Source: an uncultured Blautia sp.
GTDB lineage: Bacteria; Bacillota; Clostridia; Lachnospirales; Lachnospiraceae
NCBI RefSeq assembly: GCF_947654165.1
Contig: NZ_CANTKB010000002.1
Coordinates: 62,001-126,000 of the forward strand
Reading direction: 5' to 3'
Length of the DNA: 64,000 bases
The notes below the pieces were generated by a model, which worked only from the letters and a program-made list of their open reading frames with translations, was not told the DNA's origin and ran no database searches. Position numbers and translations under genes: made by a program. Every line of letters begins with the position of its first letter. The stretch's first letter is position 1. Positions 24,603 through 33,769 of this stretch are shown here, one piece after another.

Positions 24603-26705
24603 ATGTATTTAGTAATTGCAGAAAAACCGAGTGTGGCGAGAAGCATTGCACAGGTGATCGGTGCGAATGAACGAAAAGAGGGTTATCTGGAAGGGGATGA
24701 CTGTATTGTGAGTTGGTGCTTAGGTCATCTTGCCGGATATGCTTATCCGGAACGATACGATGAACGCTACAAAAATTGGAACTTTGAGGATCTTCCCATT
24801 ATTCCAACTTCCTGGAAGGTGGAAGTATCCAAAGATAAAAAGGACCAGTTTTATATTTTAAAACAGCTATTGAATCAGCCGGGAATGGACTATGTGGTAA
24901 ATGCCTGCGATGCAGGTCGTGAAGGAGAACTTATCTTCAAGCATGTCTATGACTTGTCCAGAAGCAAACTGCCGGTAAAGCGTCTGTGGATCAGTTCTCT
25001 GGAAGATTCTGCTATTCTGGATGGATTTGAACACCTGAAAGATGGCGAAGAATATCGTAACTTGGCGAATGCCGCTGTGTGCAGAGCGCAAGCAGACTGG
25101 TTGATCGGTATGAACGCAACAAGAGCTTTCACTTCAAAATATTATAAGAGGCTTACTGTGGGGCGTGTGCAGACACCGACTTTAGCCATGCTGGTTGAGA
25201 GAGACAATCAGATTAAAAACTTTAAAAAACAGAAGTATTTCAACGTGGAACTGGACTGTGATGGCATGAAAGCAGTCAGAGAAAAAATCTTTGACGAACG
25301 AGAAGCGGATCAGTTGCTTTGTAAATGTGATGGGAAAGATGCATCGGTTGTATCCCTATCGGAGAAAGAAAAACGTGTCAAACCGCCAAAACTGTATGAC
25401 CTTACTTCTCTCCAGAGAGATGCAAACCGTATCTATGGCATGACAGCAAAGCAGACACTGGATGCAGCCCAATCCCTTTATGAAGCAAAGCTGATTACTT
25501 ATCCAAGAACAGACAGCCAGTATTTGACAGAGGATATGGAAAGCACAGGAAAAAGTGTGGTTCGTAGAATTCATGAAGTATATCAGGTTCTTGGTCCATT
25601 TGAGGAGCCGACAAAACCAGATATGAAGAAGGTCATGAATAATGCCAAGGTATCGGATCATCATGCCATTATTCCGACGATGGAACTGGATGGCAATGCG
25701 ATTCGTGATTTGAAAGAATCTGACGAAAAGATTTTATTCATGGTAGCGATCCGGCTTTTAGCAGCTACGGATACAGAGCATATCTTTACGGAGATTCATG
25801 CTGATGTGATTTGTGAAGGCGAGCATTTTTCAGCCAGTGGTAAGAGAATCAAACAGCATGGCTGGAAGCTGTATGAAGAATGTTTTAAAAACAAAGATCG
25901 TCTTGCTATACAGGATATGGATGCTGTCGCAACAAAAGAATTTCCGAATGTGACAGAGGGCAAAACCTATTACAAGGTCACTGTAGAGAAAACAGAGCAT
26001 TTTACTTCTCCGCCAAAAGCATTTAATGAGGATCTTTTGCTTCATGCGATGGAAACAGCTGGGAACAAAGAATTCGATGAAGATACCGAGAAAAAAGGAC
26101 TTGGTACTCCTGCGACCCGTGCCGGAATCATCGAAAAACTTGTCTCTGATAAATACATCGAAAGAAAAGGAAAAACGCTCACTGTCACAGAGGATGGCAA
26201 GGCATTGATCAGTGTGATGCCGGAGTGTTTACAATCTGCCAGTATGACTGCAGAGTGGGAAAACCAGTTATTGCAAATGGAAAAAGGAAAGATAGATTCG
26301 GAGATGTTTCTTCGGGGAATCTGCAATTTGTTATCCATGATCTTAAATGGTCTGGAAGAACTTCCACCGGAAGAAACAACTCGATTTTCCAATCACAAGA
26401 GCATTGGAAACTGTCCAATCTGTGGCAGTCCTGTGTTTGAGGGAAAGAAGAACTTCTATTGCTCCAACCGGGAATGCAGATTCTCTCTCTGGAAGGAAAA
26501 CCGGTATCTGGAAACGATGAAAAAGAGCATAGATACTGCAACAGCGGTGGCACTTCTGGCACATGGAAGAGCCCATATGAAGGACTTGTATTCCAGAAAA
26601 AAGGATATGTATTTTGAAGCAGATCTGTTGGTGGAGTTTAAGGATGGAAGGGCAAATTTCTCTTTGGAATTCCCAAAGAATAGTAACTCAAAAACAAAGA
26701 AATAA
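24603..26705 (+). CDS. topB: DNA topoisomerase III (type IA)
   Basis: The 700-residue enzyme has the TOPRIM domain at the N-terminus (LVIAEKPSVARSIAQVIG, and DAGREGEL near residue 100), the catalytic Tyr300 in LITYPRTDSQYL, and a C-terminal zinc ribbon (CPICG ... CSNREC). It relaxes and decatenates DNA by single-strand passage. Topoisomerases of this type are standard in Tn1549-like elements and may resolve strands during conjugative replication. A GGAGG site lies 7 bases before the ATG and directly follows a terminator-like T-tract. Confidence 0.95.
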   Translation: MYLVIAEKPSVARSIAQVIGANERKEGYLEGDDCIVSWCLGHLAGYAYPERYDERYKNWNFEDLPIIPTSWKVEVSKDKKDQFYILKQLLNQPGMDYVVNACDAGREGELIFKHVYDLSRSKLPVKRLWISSLEDSAILDGFEHLKDGEEYRNLANAAVCRAQADWLIGMNATRAFTSKYYKRLTVGRVQTPTLAMLVERDNQIKNFKKQKYFNVELDCDGMKAVREKIFDEREADQLLCKCDGKDASVVSLSEKEKRVKPPKLYDLTSLQRDANRIYGMTAKQTLDAAQSLYEAKLITYPRTDSQYLTEDMESTGKSVVRRIHEVYQVLGPFEEPTKPDMKKVMNNAKVSDHHAIIPTMELDGNAIRDLKESDEKILFMVAIRLLAATDTEHIFTEIHADVICEGEHFSASGKRIKQHGWKLYEECFKNKDRLAIQDMDAVATKEFPNVTEGKTYYKVTVEKTEHFTSPPKAFNEDLLLHAMETAGNKEFDEDTEKKGLGTPATRAGIIEKLVSDKYIERKGKTLTVTEDGKALISVMPECLQSASMTAEWENQLLQMEKGKIDSEMFLRGICNLLSMILNGLEELPPEETTRFSNHKSIGNCPICGSPVFEGKKNFYCSNRECRFSLWKENRYLETMKKSIDTATAVALLAHGRAHMKDLYSRKKDMYFEADLLVEFKDGRANFSLEFPKNSNSKTKK

Positions 26706-26727
26706 AAAGAAAGAACGAGGTAGTTTT

Positions 26728-27798
26728 ATGGATTTTAAAGCTTTTACAGAATCAATTCAGGATATGATCAAGGAATTTCTTCCTAGTGATTTCAAAGATG
26801 CAACAGTGGAGCTTGTGCAGCATAAAAAGCTGAATGAACAGTATACAGGACTTACAGTACGGAAAGAAAATCAGGTGGCAGTGCCTACCATCAATCTGGA
26901 AGCACTCTATGAGGCTTACGATTCCGATCACATTTCTCTGGTTGAGGCGGTAGCACAGGCCGCAGCTATGGTTCAGATGCAGCCAGAAGGTTTTGAGGTG
27001 GATTCCTTACGCATCACTGATTATGATACTACAAAGCATAAGCTTTTCATCCGAGTAAGCAATGCAGAGAAAAATCAGGAAATGCTGCAGAATGCTCCAC
27101 ATATGCTTCGTGAGGATTTAGCGATTACATATCATATCGCTGTCAGTATGGACGATGACGCAGGCATTGCATCAACTATGGTCAACAATCATCTGATAAA
27201 TATGTATGGTATTACACAGGAACAGCTTCATGAAGATGCGATGAAGAGTTCTCCGATTCTCTTTCCAGCTACGGTTGCTTCTATGGGCGAGGTCATGAAA
27301 CGTATCATGATGGATGATATGAAAGAAGCTGGTATGGATCAGGAGACAATGGATGCTCTGATACAGGATATGCCAATGGTTGAAGACTCTATCATGACTG
27401 TAATCACAAACGTGCAGGGTATTAATGGTGCAGCAGCTCTCTTCTATCCGGATCAAATGGATAAAATTGCAGAAAGATTAGGTGGAGATTATTTTATTCT
27501 CCCATCATCTGTGCATGAAACTCTGGTTGTCCCGGATGATGGAAAGATGTCATTCCTTGAGCTTCGCAGTATGGTGACAGAAATCAATGCAACACAGGTA
27601 CGCCCATCGGAACGTCTTACGGATGAGGTATATCATTATGATTCCAAAGACAAAGTATTCGAAAAAGCAGCCACCTTTGATGCTCGCCAGAAGGCAAAAA
27701 CAAAACAGCAGGAAAAGGATGTTTCCAATAAGGATCAGAATCTTGGAAATGCTGTGAAAACACCTAAGAAACATAAGAGTAACGATATGTCACTCTAA
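26728..27798 (+). CDS. DUF5688-family protein
   Basis: The 356-residue protein matches the DUF5688 type found in Lachnospiraceae ICEs, with no membrane segment and a conserved central part (HMLREDLAITYHIAVSMDDD). The ATG used has a GAACGAGG site 8 bases upstream; a longer in-frame extension lies inside the topoisomerase gene. The C-terminus is lysine-rich and ends NDMSL, much like the end of the polyvalent protein downstream (KKEAMSL). A terminator-like hairpin follows. Biochemical role unknown. Confidence 0.8.
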   Translation: MDFKAFTESIQDMIKEFLPSDFKDATVELVQHKKLNEQYTGLTVRKENQVAVPTINLEALYEAYDSDHISLVEAVAQAAAMVQMQPEGFEVDSLRITDYDTTKHKLFIRVSNAEKNQEMLQNAPHMLREDLAITYHIAVSMDDDAGIASTMVNNHLINMYGITQEQLHEDAMKSSPILFPATVASMGEVMKRIMMDDMKEAGMDQETMDALIQDMPMVEDSIMTVITNVQGINGAAALFYPDQMDKIAERLGGDYFILPSSVHETLVVPDDGKMSFLELRSMVTEINATQVRPSERLTDEVYHYDSKDKVFEKAATFDARQKAKTKQQEKDVSNKDQNLGNAVKTPKKHKSNDMSL

Positions 27799-27806
27799 TA
27801 CTTGTG

Positions 27807-27844
27807 CCTCCGTTTGGGTTTGTCCAGACGGAGGTTCTTTTTTT
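27807..27844 (+). terminator. Terminator-like hairpin after the DUF5688 gene
   Basis: CCTCCGT pairs with ACGGAGG, extended by TGG/CCA inside, followed by TTCTTTTTTTT. The T-tract merges with the GGAGG of the next small gene. No promoter is visible after it. Confidence 0.7.
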
Positions 27845-27855
27845 GGAGGAAAACA

Positions 27856-27975
27856 ATGCAGGAAAGAAAAGATACAATTACTTTTGATGATTTAAAAGAA
27901 AAGATCAATGAAATGGAATCTGAAGAATTCATCATAGAAGTGCCACTTGGAGGTGATACGGATGGCAGAGAATAA
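27856..27975 (+). CDS. Small protein, 39 aa
   Basis: The short acidic peptide begins MQERKDTITFDDLKEKINEM and ends GGDTDGRE. TTTTGGAGGAAAACA before the ATG is an excellent ribosome site, and the stop overlaps the start of the next gene, indicating coupled translation. The family is not recognised. It may exist mainly to couple translation after the preceding terminator-like hairpin. Confidence 0.6.
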   Translation: MQERKDTITFDDLKEKINEMESEEFIIEVPLGGDTDGRE

Positions 27976-29887
27976 TACACCAAGGATTCACGATGAAAAG
28001 AGGGAAAATGTGCTGCCACAAGTAGCAATCCGAATGGTACAGGAAAGACCATTGATCAGCAACGAAAAGATGGATTCTCCAAAAGCAGCGATCCATGTCA
28101 TGAGCGAGTTCCTAAGTCAAATGGACCGGGAACTTGTTTGTGTAGTAAATCTGCAAAGTGACATGAAACCAATCAATATGAATATCGTAAGCATGGGTGC
28201 TTTGAGTGAGTCATTGGTTCATCCAAGGGAAATGATGAAGTCAGCGATTTTATCTAATGCACATTCCTTTATGATGATCCATAATCATCCGTCAGGGAAT
28301 CTGGTGCCTTCAAAAGAAGATATTGCCATGACAGATCGCATGCACCAGGTTGGAGAGCTTTTGGGAATTCAAATGGTGGATCACATCATAACCGGTAGAG
28401 GCAATGAGTATTATTCGTTTCATGAGAAAGATACAATTCCTATTTCCCGGAATCATTTTACGAGCGATATAGATCAACTGCAGATTGGAAATAAAGTAGC
28501 TGAGGAACAGACTGGATATTCAACAGAATCCAACCCGGTCAAAAATGACCATGTTCAAACAGCCGCCCTGCCGGTTCAGGGAAAAGATATGAATAGCATC
28601 ATGCAGTCATTAGAGATGGGTGTGCAGAATTTCTTAGAAGGTGATCAGGAACGGTACAAGGAATTTCTTAAGGTCATGACAAAGTTCCACAATTACTCCG
28701 TAAACAATACACTTCTCATTGCTATGCAGAGACCAGATGCTACACTCTGTAATTCATATAAACGATGGCAGTCTCTTGGCAGGCAGGTAAAACGAGGGGA
28801 AAAAGGAATCACGATCATTGCTCCGGCACCCGTGAAAACAAAACAGACAAGAGAACGAAAGGACCAGTATCAGCAACCGGTGATTGGTGAAGATGGACAT
28901 CCGGAACTGGAAGAGGTGGAGGTTGTTATTCCAAGATTCAGACCAACTACTGTATTTGCTTATGAGCAAACAGAGGGAGAACCACTGCCCTTTCTTGTGC
29001 CAGAGGAGCTGACAGCCAGTGTTGAGAATTACGAAATATTCATGGAAGCAATCACCAGAGTATCCACAGTACCGATTCGATTCGATGAGATTACGAATGG
29101 AGCAAAGGGATATTACAGCAATGCGACAAAAGAAATTGTTATCAATAAAGGCATGAGCGAGAGCCAGACCATGAAAACTGCAGTTCATGAGTGTGCCCAC
29201 AGTCTTCTTCATGATGAAGACATTATGATGTCGAATCATGTCGAAATTGACCGTATGACAAAAGAAATTGAAGCCGAAAGCTGTGCTTTTTGTGTTTGTG
29301 CTGCTTTCAATCTGGATACAGGTGATTATTCGTTTCCCTATATTTCCGGATGGAGCAAGGAGCATGACATGAAAGAGCTAAAAGGCTCTCTGGATTTGAT
29401 TCGTAAAACGTCTGGGGAATTCATTGATAAGGTAACACAGGAAATGCAGGCAATTATCGAAGAACGAACAAAGGCTGCGGAAGTTCAGATGGAAGGAACG
29501 ATTTCCTTTTATGTAGCAGAATGTATGGAATTTCCGGTAATGGGTGAATTTCATGACGGATTATCTTTGGATGAGGCAATCAAGGTATATGAATCCATTC
29601 CATCGGATCGTATGCATGGGATAAAAGGAATCGGTTTTGATCTGCAGGATGACAGTATCTACTCCGGACAATATGAACTGTTTAGCGGAGATAAAGTCTT
29701 GTATGATGCCATTGATTTAGTAGACCACTATAAGAAGAATCCAATCATTCAGGATGCCATGAAGAAATTGGAAACCTATGCAGCGGAGAAAAAGCAAAAG
29801 AATCAATCTGTTTCAAATACCCAGGAAAAGAAACAGGAGCAGGTGGCAGACAAACCACCTAAGAAGAAGGAGGCAATGTCACTATGA
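27962..29887 (+). CDS. Polyvalent protein: JAB/RadC-like, ArdC-like and metallopeptidase domains
   Basis: The 641-residue protein is a domain fusion. Residues about 30-155 form a JAB/RadC-like domain with HNHPSG at 107-112. Residues about 195-310 resemble the ArdC N-terminal single-strand-binding domain (FHNYSVNNTLLIAMQRP). A zinc-peptidase motif HECAH lies at 409-413, and residues about 500-590 form an LPD/YodL-like module. ArdC-type proteins protect incoming single-stranded DNA from restriction (known for ArdC), and polyvalent proteins are thought to be co-transferred. The ATG follows GGAGGTGATACGG and lies inside the preceding 39-codon gene. The stop overlaps the next start by 4 bases. Confidence 0.85.
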   Translation: MAENNTPRIHDEKRENVLPQVAIRMVQERPLISNEKMDSPKAAIHVMSEFLSQMDRELVCVVNLQSDMKPINMNIVSMGALSESLVHPREMMKSAILSNAHSFMMIHNHPSGNLVPSKEDIAMTDRMHQVGELLGIQMVDHIITGRGNEYYSFHEKDTIPISRNHFTSDIDQLQIGNKVAEEQTGYSTESNPVKNDHVQTAALPVQGKDMNSIMQSLEMGVQNFLEGDQERYKEFLKVMTKFHNYSVNNTLLIAMQRPDATLCNSYKRWQSLGRQVKRGEKGITIIAPAPVKTKQTRERKDQYQQPVIGEDGHPELEEVEVVIPRFRPTTVFAYEQTEGEPLPFLVPEELTASVENYEIFMEAITRVSTVPIRFDEITNGAKGYYSNATKEIVINKGMSESQTMKTAVHECAHSLLHDEDIMMSNHVEIDRMTKEIEAESCAFCVCAAFNLDTGDYSFPYISGWSKEHDMKELKGSLDLIRKTSGEFIDKVTQEMQAIIEERTKAAEVQMEGTISFYVAECMEFPVMGEFHDGLSLDEAIKVYESIPSDRMHGIKGIGFDLQDDSIYSGQYELFSGDKVLYDAIDLVDHYKKNPIIQDAMKKLETYAAEKKQKNQSVSNTQEKKQEQVADKPPKKKEAMSL

Positions 29888-30138
29888 GAAAAATAGTATT
29901 TGAGATCTCTGAGTTAGAGCTCATTGCAATTTATGAGAGACCAACCAGAATTGAAACCATTCAGTATATTTGGGAAGCAATGAAAATCATTCGCATTGAA
30001 AAAGAGGAAGATCTTGAGCTTGTTAAGCTGATGATCAGTGCTGTTTATAAGCTTGCTTTTATCAGTAATGAGATATTTCAGGAATTAAATGTAAGCTCTT
30101 ATTTGCAAGATCAGGAGGATGATTTCCATGAAGCTTAA
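29884..30138 (+). CDS. Transposon-transfer-assisting protein (TTRAP family)
   Basis: The 84-residue helical, acidic protein (FEISELELIAIYERPTRIET near the start) matches the small TTRAP family encoded in Tn1549-like elements, named for assisting transposon transfer. The ATG overlaps the polyvalent-protein stop (ATGA), and the end overlaps the next gene by 11 bases. No catalytic motif is seen. Its position in a tightly overlapped triple suggests that it works with its neighbours. Confidence 0.75.
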   Translation: MRKIVFEISELELIAIYERPTRIETIQYIWEAMKIIRIEKEEDLELVKLMISAVYKLAFISNEIFQELNVSSYLQDQEDDFHEA

Positions 30139-30970
30139 TCAATATGCAGTCTACCGGGTGGATCAAACCTCATCCGGTAAGGCTCTTTGGAGATTGCCCT
30201 ATGATATGGTCCAGAAGAAAAAGCTGCAGATTCGTATGGAATTCTACCGGCAGCAGCGTATCGAAAAAGTATCTGCAGATGATACAGCAATGACCATTTG
30301 GAATCGTAGGAAAGATTCCTTTGAGGTAAGCGATGTTCTGGTTCTTAATAAAGAGGGAGAACTGACCACTTATTACATCAGTGAGGATTATCTGACATCG
30401 ATTGAAGGCTTTATTCGCATGAACAGCTCCGGTGCATTGATTTCTATGGATACTGTCGATTATCATTTGGAAAATCGCAAAGGAAGCTGGATGGCAACGG
30501 ATTATATCATCATTGATGGCAAGCAGTTTTTCTTATTGGAGCATACCGAATATCGTGATAAGGTTCCGGCAGTTGTTTTAGATGCTTATGGAAAAATCAT
30601 GGCAGAAAACGTGAGAAATGGTTTTGACGATGCTGTAAAGCAACAGATCCGGAATCAGATCCGACCACAAGAACAGACAAAGCCAACGCCACAGAAGCAA
30701 CAGTTGCAACGGCTGGAAATCTGGCAGAAATATTATCAAAATGGCGAATGGCTCAGGCAGGCGGAATCCGGTGGAGAAGCTAACTATGATATGGTGGATG
30801 GTCGTGTGAATAATCTTCCAAAGCAGCCAGAAAAAACCAAAGCAAAGAAACGTAAGAAGAAAGAATCAGTAATCGGAAAGCTTCATAAAAAGCAGATTGA
30901 GATTGCGATTCGATCAGGAAAGCCAATCCCGAAATACTTGGAACAAAACAGAGAATTGAATAGACGTTAA
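30128..30970 (+). CDS. YodL/DUF4316-like mobile-element protein
   Basis: The 280-residue protein has an N-terminal YodL-like domain (about 1-60, YAVYRVDQTSSGKALWRLPY), a second alpha/beta region (about 65-175) and a basic C-terminal tail with KKRKKKESVIGKLHKKQIE. The ATG with a GGAGG about 10 bases upstream is preferred to an in-frame start three codons earlier. The YodL module also ends the neighbouring polyvalent protein. It is common at this place in ICEs of Lachnospiraceae; the function is unknown. A strong hairpin-terminator follows. Confidence 0.65.
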   Translation: MKLNQYAVYRVDQTSSGKALWRLPYDMVQKKKLQIRMEFYRQQRIEKVSADDTAMTIWNRRKDSFEVSDVLVLNKEGELTTYYISEDYLTSIEGFIRMNSSGALISMDTVDYHLENRKGSWMATDYIIIDGKQFFLLEHTEYRDKVPAVVLDAYGKIMAENVRNGFDDAVKQQIRNQIRPQEQTKPTPQKQQLQRLEIWQKYYQNGEWLRQAESGGEANYDMVDGRVNNLPKQPEKTKAKKRKKKESVIGKLHKKQIEIAIRSGKPIPKYLEQNRELNRR

Positions 30971-30974
30971 GGTG

Positions 30975-31018
30975 AAGCCTTTCATTACCGTATCTGGTAG
31001 TGAAGGGCTTTTCTTTTT
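30975..31018 (+). terminator. Terminator hairpin
   Basis: AAGCCTTTCATTACC pairs with GGTAGTGAAGGGCTT across a 6-base loop, followed by TTCTTTTT and then the AAGGAG of the next gene. It is the strongest of the intra-operon hairpins. Confidence 0.75.
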
Positions 31019-31033
31019 GAAAGGAGAAACAAC

Positions 31034-31642
31034 ATGAGTACAAAGCGAATTAAGAGTATAGAATCCAATATTTACCATAGACCAACTTGTAAATACATAG
31101 GCTTTATGAAGTCGGGGAACAGAGAAACCTTGCTTTGGGAAGATGTCAAGCATCGTGGCTATTGCGCCTGTAGATACTGCAATAACATGAGCTTTCTCTG
31201 CAGTACTGAAAAGAAAACCATTGAATGGAATAAAAATACTCGGAACATGGAGTTCAAATACATAAAAGGAATCTTGTATGTGAAGACAGATATGGGATGC
31301 TGGAAACTGGTCTATTCCAGAGGTATGGAACAGATTGCCTTGTATCATCGAAATTCCAGACAGACTCCGTTAGATTTCAAGCATCCGGAAATGGGAAGAT
31401 ACCATCAGCAAAAAGATCAGCTCTACTTTAGGAATATTGCCTTGGCACTAAATTATATTTATGATCACGACAAGTACAAGGCTGCTGTAAAACGTGGAGA
31501 TAAAAGAATTGTGTATAAGAACAAGAAATATGAGAAACAGGCAAAGAAACGAGAACAACGAGCTGCCCTGCGAAGGGTAGATCGGTTGTTTGAGATGATT
31601 GAGAAAGAGCGAAAAGAAAAGGAAAATGTGGCTGTGGGATAA
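31034..31642 (+). CDS. Conserved ICE protein with N-terminal Cys/His cluster
   Basis: The 202-residue protein has an Ada-like metal-binding pattern near the N-terminus (YHRPTCKYIGF then GYCACRYCNN), a middle alpha/beta part and a very basic helical tail (KKYEKQAKKREQRAALRRVD). An AAAGGAG site lies 7 bases upstream. It is the last gene of the transfer operon; a strong terminator follows. The metal site and basic tail suggest nucleic-acid binding, but no family name is certain. Confidence 0.7.
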   Translation: MSTKRIKSIESNIYHRPTCKYIGFMKSGNRETLLWEDVKHRGYCACRYCNNMSFLCSTEKKTIEWNKNTRNMEFKYIKGILYVKTDMGCWKLVYSRGMEQIALYHRNSRQTPLDFKHPEMGRYHQQKDQLYFRNIALALNYIYDHDKYKAAVKRGDKRIVYKNKKYEKQAKKREQRAALRRVDRLFEMIEKERKEKENVAVG

Positions 31643-31647
31643 TGGAT

Positions 31648-31689
31648 AGCACCCTGGTGGTCGAAATGGACTGTCAGGGTGCTTTTTTT
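31648..31689 (+). terminator. Terminator at the end of the transfer operon
   Basis: AGCACCCTG pairs with CAGGGTGCT and is followed by TTTTTT. It separates the transfer operon from the phosphorothioation island. Confidence 0.85.
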
Positions 31690-31752
31690 ATGCAAATTAC
31701 TCTTTATTTAGTGTAAAAATGACGCAAAAACAGTATTTTCGAATAGGAATCC

Positions 31753-31781
31753 TTGATGTATCAGATTTTGAAAGATATAAT
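31753..31781 (+). promoter_or_regulatory. Promoter of the dpt-dnd island
   Basis: TTGATG, a 17-base spacer and TATAAT, 45 bases before the HTH regulator gene. DNA from here on is visibly richer in A+T than the transfer operon. Confidence 0.7.
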
Positions 31782-31826
31782 AAAAACAGCAAATTAATTA
31801 TATAGATACTTATTCGAGGTGATGAT

Positions 31827-32045
31827 ATGGAGTTGAGTTACAACAATCTTTGGAAAACGCTTATCGATAGAAAAATGAAGAAAGGCACATTATGCCAAGA
31901 AGCAGAAATAAGTACTAGTACAATGTCAAAAATGAAAAGAAACGAACCCGTTTCATTAGCTATAATTTTGAAGATATGCGAGGCATTGAATTGTAATATT
32001 GATGATGTAGTTACAATTGAGTCTTCTGAGCAGAGAGGTGCGTAA
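31827..32045 (+). CDS. Xre-family regulator of the dpt-dnd island
   Basis: The 72-residue protein is almost entirely one helix-turn-helix of the YozG/Cro type (KGTLCQEAEISTSTMSKMKR in its core, then an ICEALNCNIDDVV tail). A GAGGTGAT site precedes the ATG. Its stop overlaps the dptF start by one base (TAATG). Small Xre proteins often autoregulate restriction loci so that restriction does not precede modification; here the gene is first in a single operon with both functions. The target site is not identified. Confidence 0.8.
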   Translation: MELSYNNLWKTLIDRKMKKGTLCQEAEISTSTMSKMKRNEPVSLAIILKICEALNCNIDDVVTIESSEQRGA

Positions 32046-33769
32046 TGGGAAACTGTAGATTTGTAGATGAATTGAATAGATTAAGAAAGTCCTCAAGTGA
32101 TTCTATAGATGGAATAGGTAAATTTGACGATTTTAAGAAATACATGCATGTTTCAAGAAGTGCTGAAGAAGACATAATTGAAATATTGCATAAGATAGAA
32201 ACTTCTGGTAAGAAAAGTCTTGTTTTGCTATGCGGTAGTGCTGGTGATGGAAAATCACATCTTTTATCGTATTTAAAGAATGATTTAAGACTTCTGGATA
32301 ACTATGTTGTATACAATGACGCAACTGAAAGTAGTGCACCTTCTAAAACTGCAATAGAAACATTATATGAAGCTTTGCAAGGATTCTCTGATGAAAACTT
32401 GGATCTGCCCGGTGATAATTTTATTTTGGCTATTAATCTCGGTGTTTTGAGTAATTTTGTTGAATCCTCTTATGGAGATTCATTCAAGCAATTACATGAG
32501 TACGTTATAAACAGTAATATTCTAACCAATCAATTAAATGAAAAAGGTTATGAAGAAAATAGTGCATTTCAGCATGTTAGTTTTTCAGATTATCATATGT
32601 ATAATCTTACGGCACAGGGAATTAAACCGGAATACCTAGAAAAAATATTGGAAAAAATTTTTATCATGGATGAAGAGAATCCATTTTACATCGTTTACAA
32701 TAATAATTGCCGGGGGTGTCCGCTTTCGGAGAAGTGTCCAGTTAAACATAATTTTGAATTTCTTGCTAACGAAAAAAATAGAAACTATGTTGCAAATGCC
32801 CTTGTTGAGGTAACAATAAAAGATAAGGAAATTCTTACTACACGTGAAATTTTGAACTACATTTATGATATTGTGGTTGCTCAAAGTTTCAATTACAAGA
32901 AAATGGCACGGTCATCAACAAACGAAGTATCATTTCTAAAAGAATATATTAGTGATACAACGTTATCATTGATGTATGAATATACGGACAAATCTTTGCT
33001 GTTAAATCAACTGCGAAAATATGATCCATTACTGGAACGTTCGGAGCAAGACGATGAGGATGCTATTTCCTATTATGTTTCGTCAGATGTATCAAAAGAG
33101 ATAACAACCATTATAGGACAAGAATCTTACTCAAAAGTATTGTGTCAAACATCTGCTATCGAAAAAATTAATAGTGACAAAATCTTGAAGGCGCAGTTGT
33201 TTAATGTGTTAGAGCGATTGAAGAAAATTCAAGTTGGAAAGAAAGCTGATGATGCTTATTCCTCATTTTTAAGCACCTTATATTATTTTAATACAGGCAC
33301 AACAAAAAAGTATGGTGAATTATATGGCCTTGTTGAAGAAGCAATTATTCAATGGTGCGGAAACGAAGATCGAGATAATATCTGTTTCGATGATTTACAT
33401 GACGGAATTGCTTTGTATGAGCATATCGAATTTGAACCTTATTTAGATGATTCTACAAGTATTCAGAAGACTGATGAACTTCAACGATTCTTGCCGTTTA
33501 TTTCTGTGAAATATGAAAATAAAAAAACAGGAGAAGTTATACCTCTGGATATAGATTATTCCCTGTATGAGTTGATATATAAACTTGCTGCTGGATATAT
33601 TCAAACCGCAGAAGACAGAAATAATCATGCTGATTTTATTAGCTTTATTCAAAAAATATTAAAAACAGGATCTGCAGATAAAGAAGTCTCTCTGGTAACA
33701 GATGATAATAGAAAAGCAATTATCGAGAAGACCAAATTTGGAGTCTATAAATTTAAGGTGGTGAGATGA
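32045..33769 (+). CDS. dptF: Phosphorothioation-dependent restriction protein DptF
   Basis: The 574-residue protein has Walker A GSAGDGKS at 64-71 and a Cys cluster (C222, C225, C231) in CRGCPLSEKC, both features of DptF. With DptG and DptH it forms the restriction arm that attacks DNA lacking phosphorothioate marks (established for the Dnd/Dpt system). It overlaps the HTH gene by one base and dptG by 4 bases. The length is normal. The gene is A+T-rich, like the rest of the island. Confidence 0.9.
   Translation: MGNCRFVDELNRLRKSSSDSIDGIGKFDDFKKYMHVSRSAEEDIIEILHKIETSGKKSLVLLCGSAGDGKSHLLSYLKNDLRLLDNYVVYNDATESSAPSKTAIETLYEALQGFSDENLDLPGDNFILAINLGVLSNFVESSYGDSFKQLHEYVINSNILTNQLNEKGYEENSAFQHVSFSDYHMYNLTAQGIKPEYLEKILEKIFIMDEENPFYIVYNNNCRGCPLSEKCPVKHNFEFLANEKNRNYVANALVEVTIKDKEILTTREILNYIYDIVVAQSFNYKKMARSSTNEVSFLKEYISDTTLSLMYEYTDKSLLLNQLRKYDPLLERSEQDDEDAISYYVSSDVSKEITTIIGQESYSKVLCQTSAIEKINSDKILKAQLFNVLERLKKIQVGKKADDAYSSFLSTLYYFNTGTTKKYGELYGLVEEAIIQWCGNEDRDNICFDDLHDGIALYEHIEFEPYLDDSTSIQKTDELQRFLPFISVKYENKKTGEVIPLDIDYSLYELIYKLAAGYIQTAEDRNNHADFISFIQKILKTGSADKEVSLVTDDNRKAIIEKTKFGVYKFKVVR

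Noticed and set aside
26614..26727. N-terminal extension of the DUF5688 protein
   Set aside because: It lies within the topoisomerase gene in another frame; the ATG at 26728 has its own ribosome site.
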